The notes under the pieces: generated by a model
Told to the model about the DNA's origin: nothing
Database searches by the model: none
What the model saw: only the letters and a program-made list of their open reading frames with translations
Made by a program: the position numbers and the translations under genes
Source: Syntrophus buswellii
GTDB taxonomy: Bacteria; Desulfobacterota; Syntrophia; Syntrophales; Syntrophaceae
DNA: 64,000 bases
Reading direction: 5' to 3'
Assembly (NCBI RefSeq): GCF_046097065.1
Contig: NZ_CP175563.1
Location: 2,294,001-2,358,000 of the forward strand
Part shown: positions 46,298 through 54,864 of the stretch, in pieces
Layout: every line of letters starts with the position of its first letter
How positions within the stretch are numbered: position 1 is the first letter of the stretch

Positions 46298-46465
46298 CAG
46301 AAAAAGTAACCCCCGCATATGCCGTGTTAACGCCCCTTTTGAACCGAGGTTCAAAGTGGGTACCTTATTATTTGCTTTAGGCTTCCTGACGCCCGCTGGT
46401 CGCGGGACCGGTCAAGCTAGCGCACGGCAAACAAGGGAAGGTTCCCGTTTACTTGGTGTTGGCTC
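46298..46465 (-). ncRNA. ssrS: 6S RNA
   Basis: About 170 nt on the minus strand directly after zapA, the classical ssrS position. The 3' half contains TTTGAACCTCGGTTCAAA followed by GGGGCGTTAACACGGC, close to the E. coli 6S element CCTTGAACCAAGGGTTCAAGGG. CAGGAAGCCTAAAG matches the conserved GAGAAGCCTTAAAA. Flanking arms GCCGTG/CACGGC and AAGTAAAC/GGTTACTT can form the closing stem around an open bubble. 6S RNA binds sigma-70 RNA polymerase as a promoter mimic and dampens transcription in stationary phase. Ends are approximate. Confidence 0.85.
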
Positions 46466-46507
46466 AAAAAGAAGATAGCTAATCACGCACATCGCAGGGG
46501 AACTTTT

Positions 46508-46789
46508 TTATCTTATCTCATCAATGAGGTTTATCAAATTTTGTGCCTGTCTGTCTATTTGACTGAAAATCTCTCCATTGTCCCCATGAAGAAGCTTCAT
46601 ATATTCATCTGCGATATTCAGAGCAACGAGGATGGCTATATTCAACGTGCTGGTGTTCGGAGATTTGTTTTCCAATTCCATCACTTTGTGATTGATATAG
46701 TCCATGACGTTCTTGACATGCTCATCCCCTGAATCACTCAAAACGGTAAATTCCTGGCCCAGAATCTTGATGTAATAATCCTTTTTCAT
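46508..46789 (-). CDS. zapA: Cell division protein ZapA
   Basis: 93-residue FtsZ-associated protein that cross-links Z-ring filaments. Starts at 46789 (MKKDYYIKILGQEF) with AAGG six bases upstream. An N-terminal beta domain (YYIKILGQEFTVLSDSGDEH) is followed by the C-terminal coiled coil. ALNIADEYMKL is the usual core. Gene order zapB-like, zapA, 6S RNA supports the call. Confidence 0.93.
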   Translation of the reverse strand: MKKDYYIKILGQEFTVLSDSGDEHVKNVMDYINHKVMELENKSPNTSTLNIAILVALNIADEYMKLLHGDNGEIFSQIDRQAQNLINLIDEIR

Positions 46790-46813
46790 GCACAACCTTA
46801 TCTATATGACAGC

Positions 46814-47044
46814 CTACTCGTGCACGCTAACATCGGAAAGCAGTTCCAAGAGAGAATCTACCTTTACGCGAATCGCTACTCTTTCCTCATCAAATTCCTT
46901 TATCTTAGCGCTCAGCTCTTCCAACTCCACCGTTTTATTTCTCAACGATTCCTCTAATTCAAGATTCCTCTTCTTTAGCAAAGCATGTTCCCGGGCCAGA
47001 CCTTTTATCTTTTCTTCCAATTCCTTCAGTATTAATAATTCCAC
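46814..47044 (-). CDS. ZapB-like coiled-coil protein
   Basis: 76-residue, almost wholly heptad-patterned coiled coil (LEEKIKGLAREHALLKKRNL onward). Its size and position directly before zapA suggest a ZapB-type partner that bridges the Z ring and nucleoid proteins. GTG start with GGGGTGAG upstream. Low sequence complexity makes family assignment from sequence alone tentative. Confidence 0.75.
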   Translation of the reverse strand: MELLILKELEEKIKGLAREHALLKKRNLELEESLRNKTVELEELSAKIKEFDEERVAIRVKVDSLLELLSDVSVHE

Positions 47045-47225
47045 AACTCACCCCGTTAATGTTAGCCCCTGCCTGGAGAGTCCCTCCAGGTTTCTTGAAA
47101 AATATCCCGGGGCAGTATTTTTTGTATCGCCCTTACAGCTTTGCGGAAGAATCTTTCTCTATCATTACACTCCCGTTAATTTATTTGGCAAAAATATTAC
47201 AATACACGCCCTAAATGTCAAGGTC

Positions 47226-48257
47226 TTATTTGAAAGCCTCACGGGTGCGATCCGGCATCTCCAAGGAATCGAAAAAACGTTCGATTTCCCCCAGCACGGA
47301 ATCCTTGTCGCTCACTGTTGTTGCCTTTGCCCGGAAAGCCGCCCCGCCTCTCAACTTTTTCGTATACCAGAGAAGGTGTTTTCGAAACCGGACAACCGCA
47401 CCGTCGCCGCCCTCAAAAACGGATTCCATCTCCAAGTGCCTTAAAATCATTTTCTTACGCTCCATGAGAGAGGGTCTGGCATCGCCTGACGCCGCGTCCG
47501 GAAGCGAAAGAGCCTCCTTGAAGATCCAGGGGTTGCCCAGCGCCCCCCTCCCAATCATGACCCCGTCACAGCCCGTCGTTACGATCATGTTCCGCGCATC
47601 ATCACCTGTTTTGACATCCCCGTTTCCGATGACGCTAATGCCGACAGAATTCTTGACCTCCTCAATGATTCGCCAGTCAGCCGATCCGCTGAATCCCTGG
47701 GCCGCCGTCCTGGCATGAACAATGACGGCATCCGCTCCCTGTTGCTCTGCTATGTCAGCGATCAGAACAGCGTTTATATTTTGACTGCTCCAGCCGGAAC
47801 GAATCTTGACGGTTAAGGGCTTTCGAGTCGCCCTTCTCACCGCCCAGAGGATCCGCTCAACCCGATCGGGATCTTTCAGCAGGGCGGCGCCGGCGCCATT
47901 TTTGACCACCTTTTTGACCGGGCAGCCCATATTGATGTCAATGAGGTCCGCCCCCTGCTCGTCAGCAATCTGCACGGCCTCGGCCAGGATGGCCGGATCA
48001 CTTCCAAAGATCTGAACCCCCAACGGCCTGTCCTCGTCGTGGAAGACCAGATACCGGCGGCTTTTGTCATTCCCGCAAACAAGGCCGTTGGCGCTGATCA
48101 TCTCCGTATAGGCCAGGCCACACCCCGCTTCCCGCATCATCATCCGGAAAGGCGCATTGGAAATTCCGGCCAGGGGAGCCAAAATCATATTATTCTGTAT
48201 CTTTAGAGAACCCAGGGAAAGGCTGTGCACGACCTGCCCTGCATCGATTTTATTCAT
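47226..48257 (-). CDS. dusB: tRNA dihydrouridine synthase, DusB type
   Basis: 343-residue FMN enzyme that reduces uridines in the tRNA D-loop. TIM-barrel motifs are MILAPLAGISNAPFR, the Dus signature DINMGCPVKKVVKNGAGAAL with catalytic Cys112, VKIRSGW, VIVHARTAAQGFSGSADW and GNGDVKTGDDARN. The C-terminal helical domain (FRKHLLWYTKKL) is present. Normal length. It begins 14 bases after the GlmU-like gene on the same strand, so the two are probably cotranscribed. Confidence 0.94.
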   Translation of the reverse strand: MNKIDAGQVVHSLSLGSLKIQNNMILAPLAGISNAPFRMMMREAGCGLAYTEMISANGLVCGNDKSRRYLVFHDEDRPLGVQIFGSDPAILAEAVQIADEQGADLIDINMGCPVKKVVKNGAGAALLKDPDRVERILWAVRRATRKPLTVKIRSGWSSQNINAVLIADIAEQQGADAVIVHARTAAQGFSGSADWRIIEEVKNSVGISVIGNGDVKTGDDARNMIVTTGCDGVMIGRGALGNPWIFKEALSLPDAASGDARPSLMERKKMILRHLEMESVFEGGDGAVVRFRKHLLWYTKKLRGGAAFRAKATTVSDKDSVLGEIERFFDSLEMPDRTREAFK

Positions 48258-48271
48258 AGAATCCGAATATC

Positions 48272-49051
48272 TTATGGCTCTTTTCCCCGGGAGATTCCCG
48301 CCATGTGATCTTCGGCCCGCCGAAGGTCCTCAGGGGTGTTGATGCCCAGGATTTCTTGAACATTCTCCACCTTCACCGCCCTGACGGGAAGGTTTCTCCT
48401 GCAGGCGATTTCAATAATATCGGTTAAATAGTATTCCTTCTGGGCATTGTCATCTTTTATTTCCCCCACCGCCTGCAGCAGGAATGAACTTTCAACGCAA
48501 TAGATCCCTGAATTGAATTCCTTGATCTTCTTTTCCTCTTCAGATGCATCCTTCTCTTCTACAATCTTCAGAACGTCTCCCCCGGACGTTTTCACAATGC
48601 GTCCATAGCCGAAGGGGTCATCCAGCATGGCGGTAAGAACGGTGACAACGGATTGTTCCCTGGCATGAGACTCAAGAAGGTGGCTTACCGTCTCCGCGGA
48701 AAGAAGAGGAACGTCTCCACAGAGAATCAGAATGTCGCCGGAGAAATCTTCAAGGGGCCCCCGGGCCTGCATCACGGCATGCCCGGTCCCCAGCTGTTCA
48801 CGCTGCTCCACAAAGATCAGGTCCTCGTCCCTGAAATTTGCCTTGACAACATCCGCCTGGTGGCCGACAACGATGATGATTTTTTCCGCCAGGGCGTTCC
48901 TGGCAATCTCAATCGAGAAGGACAGCATGGGCCGCCCATGAACGCAATGCAGCACTTTAGCCTTCTCGGATTTCATGCGAGTCCCCTTGCCTGCGGCAAG
49001 AATGATCACTCCGAGACGGTTATTCCTGATCTGGCCATTGGATGTATTCAT
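48272..49051 (-). CDS. GlmU-like N-acetylglucosamine-1-phosphate uridylyltransferase, single domain
   Basis: 259-residue nucleotidyltransferase from the ATG at 49051 (MNTSNGQIRN); a 22-codon longer frame is open but lacks support. Signature LAAGKGTRMKS (19-29), PMLSFSIEIA, EQREQLGTGHAVMQA and FGYGRIVKTSGGDVLKIVEE are those of GlmU pyrophosphorylase, which makes UDP-GlcNAc from UTP and GlcNAc-1-P. The left-handed beta-helix acetyltransferase domain of bifunctional GlmU (about 200 residues) is absent, and the stop is followed by dusB, so this is a true single-domain form. The acetyltransferase must be encoded elsewhere. Confidence 0.85.
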   Translation of the reverse strand: MNTSNGQIRNNRLGVIILAAGKGTRMKSEKAKVLHCVHGRPMLSFSIEIARNALAEKIIIVVGHQADVVKANFRDEDLIFVEQREQLGTGHAVMQARGPLEDFSGDILILCGDVPLLSAETVSHLLESHAREQSVVTVLTAMLDDPFGYGRIVKTSGGDVLKIVEEKDASEEEKKIKEFNSGIYCVESSFLLQAVGEIKDDNAQKEYYLTDIIEIACRRNLPVRAVKVENVQEILGINTPEDLRRAEDHMAGISRGKEP

Positions 49052-49191
49052 ACGGTTCTCTTTCGTTAGAATAGGGTTTTCATTAAAGATGACGAACCAT
49101 TCCGGCAGGATCTGCATCTATCAATTTGCATGCCCTCTGTCAAGCGAAGCCGGAAGAAGTCTGGCAGCAAATCCGCCGCCTTCAGATTTGA

Positions 49192-49220
49192 TTGACTCCG
49201 AATGGTTTTTTCGCTATTTA
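49192..49220 (+). promoter_or_regulatory. Possible purD promoter
   Basis: TTGACT (49192-49197), 17-base spacer and TATTTA (49215-49220), about 50 bases before the purD start, in the divergent gap between the GlmU-like gene and purD. The -10 is poor. Confidence 0.35.
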
Positions 49221-49268
49221 TGCCTGCCGCCTGAAATTTGAGGGAAGGCGATGCAGGAGGTCGAATAA

Positions 49269-50600
49269 ATGAAGAATATCCTGTTGATAGGCAATGGGGC
49301 AAGAGAACATGTCCTTGCGGAGACGATTGCGCGGTCTCTCCGCGCTCCTCGGCTCTTTTCCTACATGAAAACGAATAATCCTGGAATCTCCTCCTTTTCA
49401 GAACAGATTCAGCTGGGCAGATATGACGATCTTGAGGCCATCGGGGAATTTGCAAAGGCCTGTGCCGCCGATCTTGCCGTCATCGGACCCGAAGACCCGT
49501 TAAACGAAGGGGTGGTCGATTACCTGGCCTCACGGGGAATTTCCTGTGTCGGCCCCCGGAAAAGCCTGGCCCGGCTGGAGACATCGAAGTCCTTCACCCG
49601 GAATCTCCTCGAGAAGTACAATGTTCCGGGAAACATCACCTTTAAAGCCTTCTCGTCCATGGAAGGCATGGAAGCCTTTCTCGAGAAGCTGGACGGAATC
49701 GTTCTCAAACCCGATGGATTGACCGGCGGCAAAGGGGTCCTCGTACAGGGGGAACATTTCGAATCTCGAAGCGAGGCTCTGAAGGCCTGCAGGGAAATCC
49801 TCAAAACCCATCCGTCAGTAACCATCGAAGAAAAGCTGGAGGGGGAGGAATTTTCTCTCCAGTGCCTCTGCGACGGAAAAACCGTCGTGGCTACGCCACC
49901 GGTCCAGGACCACAAGCGTCGCTTTGTCGATGACCAGGGCCCCAACACGGGCGGGATGGGATCCTATTCCTTTGAAAATCACCTTCTGCCTTTTCTATCG
50001 GAAAAGGATATCGCGGCGGGATTGTCCATTACCCAGTCCGTAGCCGAAGCCCTTTACCGGGAAACCGGCTGTTACTATAAGGGTGTGATGTACGGGGGAT
50101 TCATGATTACCCGATCCGGAGTGAAACTTCTCGAATACAACGCCCGGTTCGGCGATCCTGAAGCCATGAATATCCTGCCGCTTTTAAAAACAGACTTTCT
50201 CGATCTCTGCACGGCCATCACAGAGGGGACGCTGGGGAGCCTTCCTATCGAATTTGAAAAGAAAGCCACCGTGTGCAAGTACATTGTCCCCAAGGCTTAC
50301 GGTCTGCCTGCAGATGACGGCGATGCAGGCTCCACCTCCTCCCGGATAGAGATCGGAGATGTGGGGGCAGCCCGCTTGTACTATTCCTCCGTCGATCAGA
50401 AGGCAGATGGGCTTTATATGACCTCTTCACGGGCAATTGGTGTCGTCGGGATTGCCGATCGCATCGATGCAGCGGAAACAATTGCGGAAAAAGCTGTAAC
50501 AGCCATAAAAGGCCCTGTGGACCATCGCCCGGATATCGGAACCTGGCCTCTTCTTGAAAAGAGAATCCGCCATATGGAGGATATGAAGAGGAAAACATAA
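49269..50600 (+). CDS. purD: Phosphoribosylamine--glycine ligase
   Basis: 443-residue ATP-grasp enzyme of purine synthesis, making GAR from phosphoribosylamine, glycine and ATP. N-terminal NILLIGNGAREHVLAETIAR, ADLAVIGPEDPLNEGVVDYL, the ATP-grasp segment IVLKPDGLTGGKGVLVQG, the metal-site region YNARFGDPEAMNILP and QDHKRRFVDDQGPNTGGMGS are clear. The sequence is somewhat divergent (SYMKTNNPGIS region) and slightly longer than E. coli PurD. AGGAGG precedes the ATG. purH follows after 12 bases. Confidence 0.93.
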   Translation: MKNILLIGNGAREHVLAETIARSLRAPRLFSYMKTNNPGISSFSEQIQLGRYDDLEAIGEFAKACAADLAVIGPEDPLNEGVVDYLASRGISCVGPRKSLARLETSKSFTRNLLEKYNVPGNITFKAFSSMEGMEAFLEKLDGIVLKPDGLTGGKGVLVQGEHFESRSEALKACREILKTHPSVTIEEKLEGEEFSLQCLCDGKTVVATPPVQDHKRRFVDDQGPNTGGMGSYSFENHLLPFLSEKDIAAGLSITQSVAEALYRETGCYYKGVMYGGFMITRSGVKLLEYNARFGDPEAMNILPLLKTDFLDLCTAITEGTLGSLPIEFEKKATVCKYIVPKAYGLPADDGDAGSTSSRIEIGDVGAARLYYSSVDQKADGLYMTSSRAIGVVGIADRIDAAETIAEKAVTAIKGPVDHRPDIGTWPLLEKRIRHMEDMKRKT

Positions 50601-50612
50601 AGAAGGAGAAAA

Positions 50613-52187
50613 ATGATGAATTTTAATCAAATAAAGCGGGTCCTTATCAGTGTGACTGACAAGGCGGGGATTGTTGAATTTGCCAGAGGTCTGGTCAGCT
50701 ACGGGGTGGAGATCCTCTCAACGGGCGGAACGGCGGCACAGCTGAGACAAAGCGGCCTGTCCGTCCGGGATGTTTCCGACTATACGGGCTTTCCTGAAAT
50801 GATGGACGGAAGGCTCAAAACGCTCCATCCCAAAATCCATGGGGGACTTCTGGCGCTCAGGGATCAGGAAAGCCATCAGGAGGCTGCCAAAAGCCATGGA
50901 ATTGACATGATCGACATGGTGGTCATCAATCTATACCGCTTTGAAGACACGGTGTCCCGAGAAGGGTGCTCCCTTGAAGAAGCCATCGAGAACATTGACA
51001 TTGGCGGCCCGACGATGCTCAGGGCCGCCGCGAAAAATTACCGCTTTGTCAGTGTTGTGACGGACCCGTCGGATTACGACCGGATCCTTGAAGAGATGAA
51101 GGGGCATGACGGACGGATCTCCGAGGCGACCAATTTCGACCTGTCTGTAAAAACCTTCCAGCTGACGGCCAGATACGATGCAGCCATTTCCAACTACCTG
51201 GGGAAGCTGACGCCTTACGGCAGCGCGCCCAAGGAATTTCCCGACACCATGACGGTGCAGTTCGAGAAAGCCCAGGACCTTCGCTATGGTGAAAATCCCC
51301 ATCAGCGGGCCATCTTCTATCGGGAGCATCGTCCTTTTCCGGCCTCGATCGCCAATGCCCGCCAGCTTCATGGAAAGGAGTTGTCCTATAACAACATCAT
51401 GGACAGTGATGCGGCATGGAACATGGTTTCCGATTTCTCCCTGCCCGCCGCCGTGATCATGAAGCACGCCAACCCCTGCGGAGCGGCCACCACGTCGAAA
51501 GATCTCGCCGACGCCTATCAGAAAGCCATGGCAACGGATCCCATCTCCGCCTTCGGCGGCATTGTGGCCCTCAATCGAACGGTTGACAGCGCAACAGCGG
51601 AGGAGATCCTCAAGACGTTTCTGGAAGTCGTTATTGCACCCGGCTTTGACGAGAATGCCCTGGATCTATTAAAGGCGAAACAGAACTTGAGGATGCTGCA
51701 AATCCCCAGCGAATTCACGGCAGGATCTTTGGGATACGATTTTCGGCGGGTCGTCGGCGGCCTGCTCGTTCAGGAAAGGGACCGCGATCCCTTCGATGTC
51801 CGGAAAGCCAGGGTCGTCACCAGGCGGACCCCGACGGAGGAAGAATACCAGGCGCTGGATTTTGCCTGGAGGGTCGTCAAGCATGTCAAATCCAACGCCA
51901 TCGTTTTTACGACCAAGGATCAGCTGGTCGGAGTCGGCGCCGGGCAGATGAGCCGTGTGGATTCCGTCAAAATTGCCATGATGAAGGCCATGCTGCCGAC
52001 GAAAGGATGCGTGCTCGGCTCCGACGCCTTCTTCCCCTTCCGTGACGGAGTAGACATGGCCGCAGAAGCCGGCATCACGGCCATCATTCAACCCGGCGGC
52101 TCCATGCGGGATGAGGAGGCCATTCAGGCTGCCGATGAGCACGGAATGGCCATGATCTTTACCGGTACCCGCCATTTCAAGCACTGA
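50613..52187 (+). CDS. purH: Bifunctional AICAR formyltransferase / IMP cyclohydrolase
   Basis: 524-residue enzyme for the last two steps of IMP synthesis. The MGS-fold cyclohydrolase domain comes first (ILSTGGTAAQLRQSG, GRLKTLHPKIHGGLLA). The formyltransferase domain follows with LRYGENPHQRAIFYR, AVIMKHANPCGAATT and SDAFFPFRDGVDMAAEAGIT. The conserved C-terminus AMIFTGTRHFKH is present. AAGGAG precedes the double ATG. Cotranscribed with purD; a terminator follows. Confidence 0.97.
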   Translation: MMNFNQIKRVLISVTDKAGIVEFARGLVSYGVEILSTGGTAAQLRQSGLSVRDVSDYTGFPEMMDGRLKTLHPKIHGGLLALRDQESHQEAAKSHGIDMIDMVVINLYRFEDTVSREGCSLEEAIENIDIGGPTMLRAAAKNYRFVSVVTDPSDYDRILEEMKGHDGRISEATNFDLSVKTFQLTARYDAAISNYLGKLTPYGSAPKEFPDTMTVQFEKAQDLRYGENPHQRAIFYREHRPFPASIANARQLHGKELSYNNIMDSDAAWNMVSDFSLPAAVIMKHANPCGAATTSKDLADAYQKAMATDPISAFGGIVALNRTVDSATAEEILKTFLEVVIAPGFDENALDLLKAKQNLRMLQIPSEFTAGSLGYDFRRVVGGLLVQERDRDPFDVRKARVVTRRTPTEEEYQALDFAWRVVKHVKSNAIVFTTKDQLVGVGAGQMSRVDSVKIAMMKAMLPTKGCVLGSDAFFPFRDGVDMAAEAGITAIIQPGGSMRDEEAIQAADEHGMAMIFTGTRHFKH

Positions 52188-52208
52188 TAGGCGGTCCGCG
52201 CGGATTCT

Positions 52209-52248
52209 CATGCGGCAGGCAGTCCTGAAATGTTCCGCCTGCCGCATG
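52209..52248 (+). terminator. Intrinsic terminator of purD-purH
   Basis: Perfect 12-bp stem CATGCGGCAGGC / GCCTGCCGCATG with a 16-base loop, followed by ACTCTTCTTTC. Confidence 0.8.
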
Positions 52249-52265
52249 ACTCTTCTTTCACCTTC

Positions 52266-52294
52266 TTGATTCTCTCTGTTATCGGCTGTATACT
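52266..52294 (+). promoter_or_regulatory. Sigma-70-like promoter of purE-tsaC
   Basis: TTGATT (52266-52271), 17-base spacer, TATACT (52289-52294), just after the purDH terminator and about 65 bases before purE. Confidence 0.6.
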
Positions 52295-52359
52295 ACAGCC
52301 CGTATTTTCGCTTTGATCCGTTTTTCACCCCATTTATTCCGGAGCAGGAGAACCCTTTA

Positions 52360-52872
52360 ATGAACAAGAGCAACGATATTGTCAGCGTCGTGATGGGCAG
52401 CGATTCCGATTATCCCGTCATGGAAGAAGCGGTTAAAATTCTCGATGCATTTTCCATCGCCAATGAGGTATTTCTAACCTCGGCGCACCGCTCCCCGACG
52501 AGAACATCCGATTTCGCCCGGAAGGCGGCCCAGCGAAACGTCAAGGCCATCATTGTCGGGGCAGGCGCCGCAGCACATCTGGCCGGTGTCATCGCCTCGC
52601 AGACCCCCCTGCCTGTCATCGGGGTGCCCATCGATGCAACGGCACTTCACGGCCTGGATGCCCTGCTGTCCACGGTGCAGATGCCGGGTGGCGTCCCCGT
52701 TGCAACCATGGCCGTCGGAAAAGCAGGGGCAAAGAACGCCGCACTGCTTGCTGTCCGAATTCTATCGCTCAATGATGAAGAGCTCCGGCAGAGGCTTCTC
52801 ACTTATATCGACACGATGTCCCAGGAAGTTGAAAAGAGGCAGGAAGACCTTCTTCAAAAAATCCGCGCATGA
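52360..52872 (+). CDS. purE: N5-carboxyaminoimidazole ribonucleotide mutase
   Basis: 170-residue class I PurE that interconverts N5-CAIR and CAIR in purine synthesis. VVMGSDSDYPVMEEA holds the phosphate loop, TSAHRSPTRTS the catalytic His, and VGAGAAAHLAGVIA with LLSTVQMPGGVPVATMAVG the remaining conserved segments. No purK adjoins it. Its stop overlaps the next start by four bases (ATGA). Confidence 0.95.
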   Translation: MNKSNDIVSVVMGSDSDYPVMEEAVKILDAFSIANEVFLTSAHRSPTRTSDFARKAAQRNVKAIIVGAGAAAHLAGVIASQTPLPVIGVPIDATALHGLDALLSTVQMPGGVPVATMAVGKAGAKNAALLAVRILSLNDEELRQRLLTYIDTMSQEVEKRQEDLLQKIRA

Positions 52873-53522
52873 GTTCAACACCGGTGATAACGATCGATCC
52901 AGGGAATCCTGACCCCTCCCTGATTCAAGAAGCCGCCGGACTTCTGAGGCAGGGACGGATTCTGGCCTATCCCACGGAAACCTTTTATGGCCTGGGAGCA
53001 GACGCAGGAAATGAAGCCGCCATTGAAAAACTTTTCGGCATCAAGGGCAGGAGTTTTAGCAATCCGATTCCGATTCTCATGGGAGCAGAAGACGAACTGG
53101 ACAGCCTGGTAGAGGAGGTCCCGGAAACAGCGCGAAGGCTCATGGGCGCATTCTGGCCCGGCCCCCTGACGCTGGTGTTTCGGGCGGCTCCATCCCTGTC
53201 CCCGCGGCTGACGGCACACACCGGACTGATCGGCATTCGGATATCCAGCCATCCCATCGCCCGGAGTCTGGCCCAGGCCCTTGGAGCGCCCCTGACAACC
53301 ACGAGCGCCAATTTGTCCGGAGGGAAGGAGTGCGTGACCGCTCAGGAGGTCGCCCGGACAATCGGCTCACTTCTCGACGGCATCGTTGACGGGGGCAGAA
53401 CCCCCGGGCTGGCAGGATCCACGGTTGTCAACGTGGCTGAAGATCCACCGCAGCTCCTTCGAGTCGGCATGATTCCGGAAGGTGAAATCACCAAAGTCCT
53501 GAGGGGACGCGCTCTGAAGTAA
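52869..53522 (+). CDS. tsaC: L-threonylcarbamoyladenylate synthase (TsaC/Sua5/YrdC)
   Basis: 217-residue YrdC-domain protein that makes threonylcarbamoyl-AMP for the t6A modification of tRNA. Motifs: GRILAYPTETFYGLGADA, KGRSFSNPIPILM, FWPGPLTLVFRA, IGIRISSHPIA and TTTSANLSGG. It lacks the extra Sua5 C-terminal domain, so it is the short TsaC form. Coupled to purE by an ATGA overlap. Confidence 0.93.
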   Translation: MSSTPVITIDPGNPDPSLIQEAAGLLRQGRILAYPTETFYGLGADAGNEAAIEKLFGIKGRSFSNPIPILMGAEDELDSLVEEVPETARRLMGAFWPGPLTLVFRAAPSLSPRLTAHTGLIGIRISSHPIARSLAQALGAPLTTTSANLSGGKECVTAQEVARTIGSLLDGIVDGGRTPGLAGSTVVNVAEDPPQLLRVGMIPEGEITKVLRGRALK

Positions 53523-53599
53523 CCCCTTTGGAGCTGTGACATACCGGTTATTTCGTTTTTGAAAACATTGAAGAGTATTCAGATTTCAGGGAGGTTGCC

Positions 53600-54775
53600 G
53601 TGCCATCCGGAAAAACCACGCCATCGGAAACGTACAGCCCGCTCTATTTTCTTGCTTCACTCGGTACGGGCGGACTGACGGTCACATTCTTCATGTGGCT
53701 GATGCACTGGACCCCGCATCCCGGCCGCACAGTGCCTGTATTCGAGGATCTGGTCGCCCTTTTTTCCGCCGGCGAGACCGCTGCTCGGGCGGTGATCATC
53801 GCGGCGGTTACCGGTATCGCCTTTTATGCCTTCCTCAATCTCAAGTATCTGATCTGGAACCTGATCCGCTTTCAAACCTGGAAAAAGTCCGAGGCTTATG
53901 GCAGACTCCGCAGCTCCAACGCGGAAACCCAACTGCTGGCTATGCCGCTGGCCCTCGCAATGAGCGTCAACGTCATCTTCATCCTTGGGATGGTCTTTGT
54001 CCCCGGACTCTGGAGCGTGGTGGAGTATCTCTTCCCCCTGGCAATCGCCGCCTTCCTTATGATCGGACTGATGGCCTTCCGCATGCTGGGAGCATTCTTC
54101 GGTCGGGTGCTGACGGTTGGCGGATTCAGCTGCGCGGTCAACAACTCCTTTGCCCAGGCACTTCCAGCCTTTGCCCTGGCCATGATCGGCGTGGGGCTGG
54201 CCGCACCTGCCGGGATGTCAGCTACCCCTCTGGTGGCTGGTCTCGGGCTGGTCCTTTCAACCTTTTTCCTGATCGCTACGCTCCTCATCGGAGGCATCGC
54301 ACTGGTTCTGGGCATCCGCTCGATGATGGAAAACGGCGCCAATATTGAAACCGCACCGACACTGTCGGTATTCATCCCCCTGCTGACGATTATCGGCATC
54401 CTGTCTCTGCGCCAGAGCCACGGACTCGGCGAGCATTTTGAACTGGCCAGCGGCGGCGGCAACCGATTGATGATGCTTTCACAGTTTCTTTCAGCCCAGT
54501 TACTCTTTGCGCTGCTGACAGGAGCGGTTCTGAGGCGCCTTGGCTATGCAGGGAAGTTTATTTTCGGAAGGGAAACATCGGTAGGCTCCTACGCCCTGGT
54601 CTGCCCTGGGGTGGCACTGGCGGTGATGACCCATTTCTGGCTCAACCGGGGCATGGTGGATGCCGGGCTGATCGCCAAGTTTTCCACGGGCTACTGGGTC
54701 ATCTCAGCCTTGGCCGTGGCAATCCAGCTCGGAACGATGGGGCTGGTCCATATCCTGAACCGCAAGCACTTCTGA
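53600..54775 (+). CDS. Polytopic membrane protein, possibly TsoY family
   Basis: 391-residue integral membrane protein with about nine to ten hydrophobic segments (LASLGTGGLTVTFFMWLM at the N-terminus; YWVISALAVAIQLGTMGLVH at the C-terminus). From memory it resembles the family called TsoY (seleno)protein; this is a tentative match and the function is unknown. A Cys in YALVCPGVAL is a candidate for the position that could be Sec in relatives. GTG start with AGGGAGG seven bases upstream. It converges on the selenoprotein peroxiredoxin, which would fit a linked redox role but proves nothing. Confidence 0.6.
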   Translation: MPSGKTTPSETYSPLYFLASLGTGGLTVTFFMWLMHWTPHPGRTVPVFEDLVALFSAGETAARAVIIAAVTGIAFYAFLNLKYLIWNLIRFQTWKKSEAYGRLRSSNAETQLLAMPLALAMSVNVIFILGMVFVPGLWSVVEYLFPLAIAAFLMIGLMAFRMLGAFFGRVLTVGGFSCAVNNSFAQALPAFALAMIGVGLAAPAGMSATPLVAGLGLVLSTFFLIATLLIGGIALVLGIRSMMENGANIETAPTLSVFIPLLTIIGILSLRQSHGLGEHFELASGGGNRLMMLSQFLSAQLLFALLTGAVLRRLGYAGKFIFGRETSVGSYALVCPGVALAVMTHFWLNRGMVDAGLIAKFSTGYWVISALAVAIQLGTMGLVHILNRKHF

Positions 54776-54804
54776 GGATTCCAGGCAAGGAAGACTGCTT
54801 CATG

Positions 54805-54848
54805 CCGTCGACCGCCCCAACGCACCGGCACCGAAGGCTGGTCGACGG
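54805..54848. terminator. Weak hairpin between convergent genes
   Basis: CCGTCGACC (54805-54813) and GGTCGACGG (54840-54848) form a perfect 9-bp stem with a 26-base loop, between the membrane protein stop and the peroxiredoxin stop. No U-run. Confidence 0.4.
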
Positions 54849-54864
54849 ACATGAGCTGGAATGG

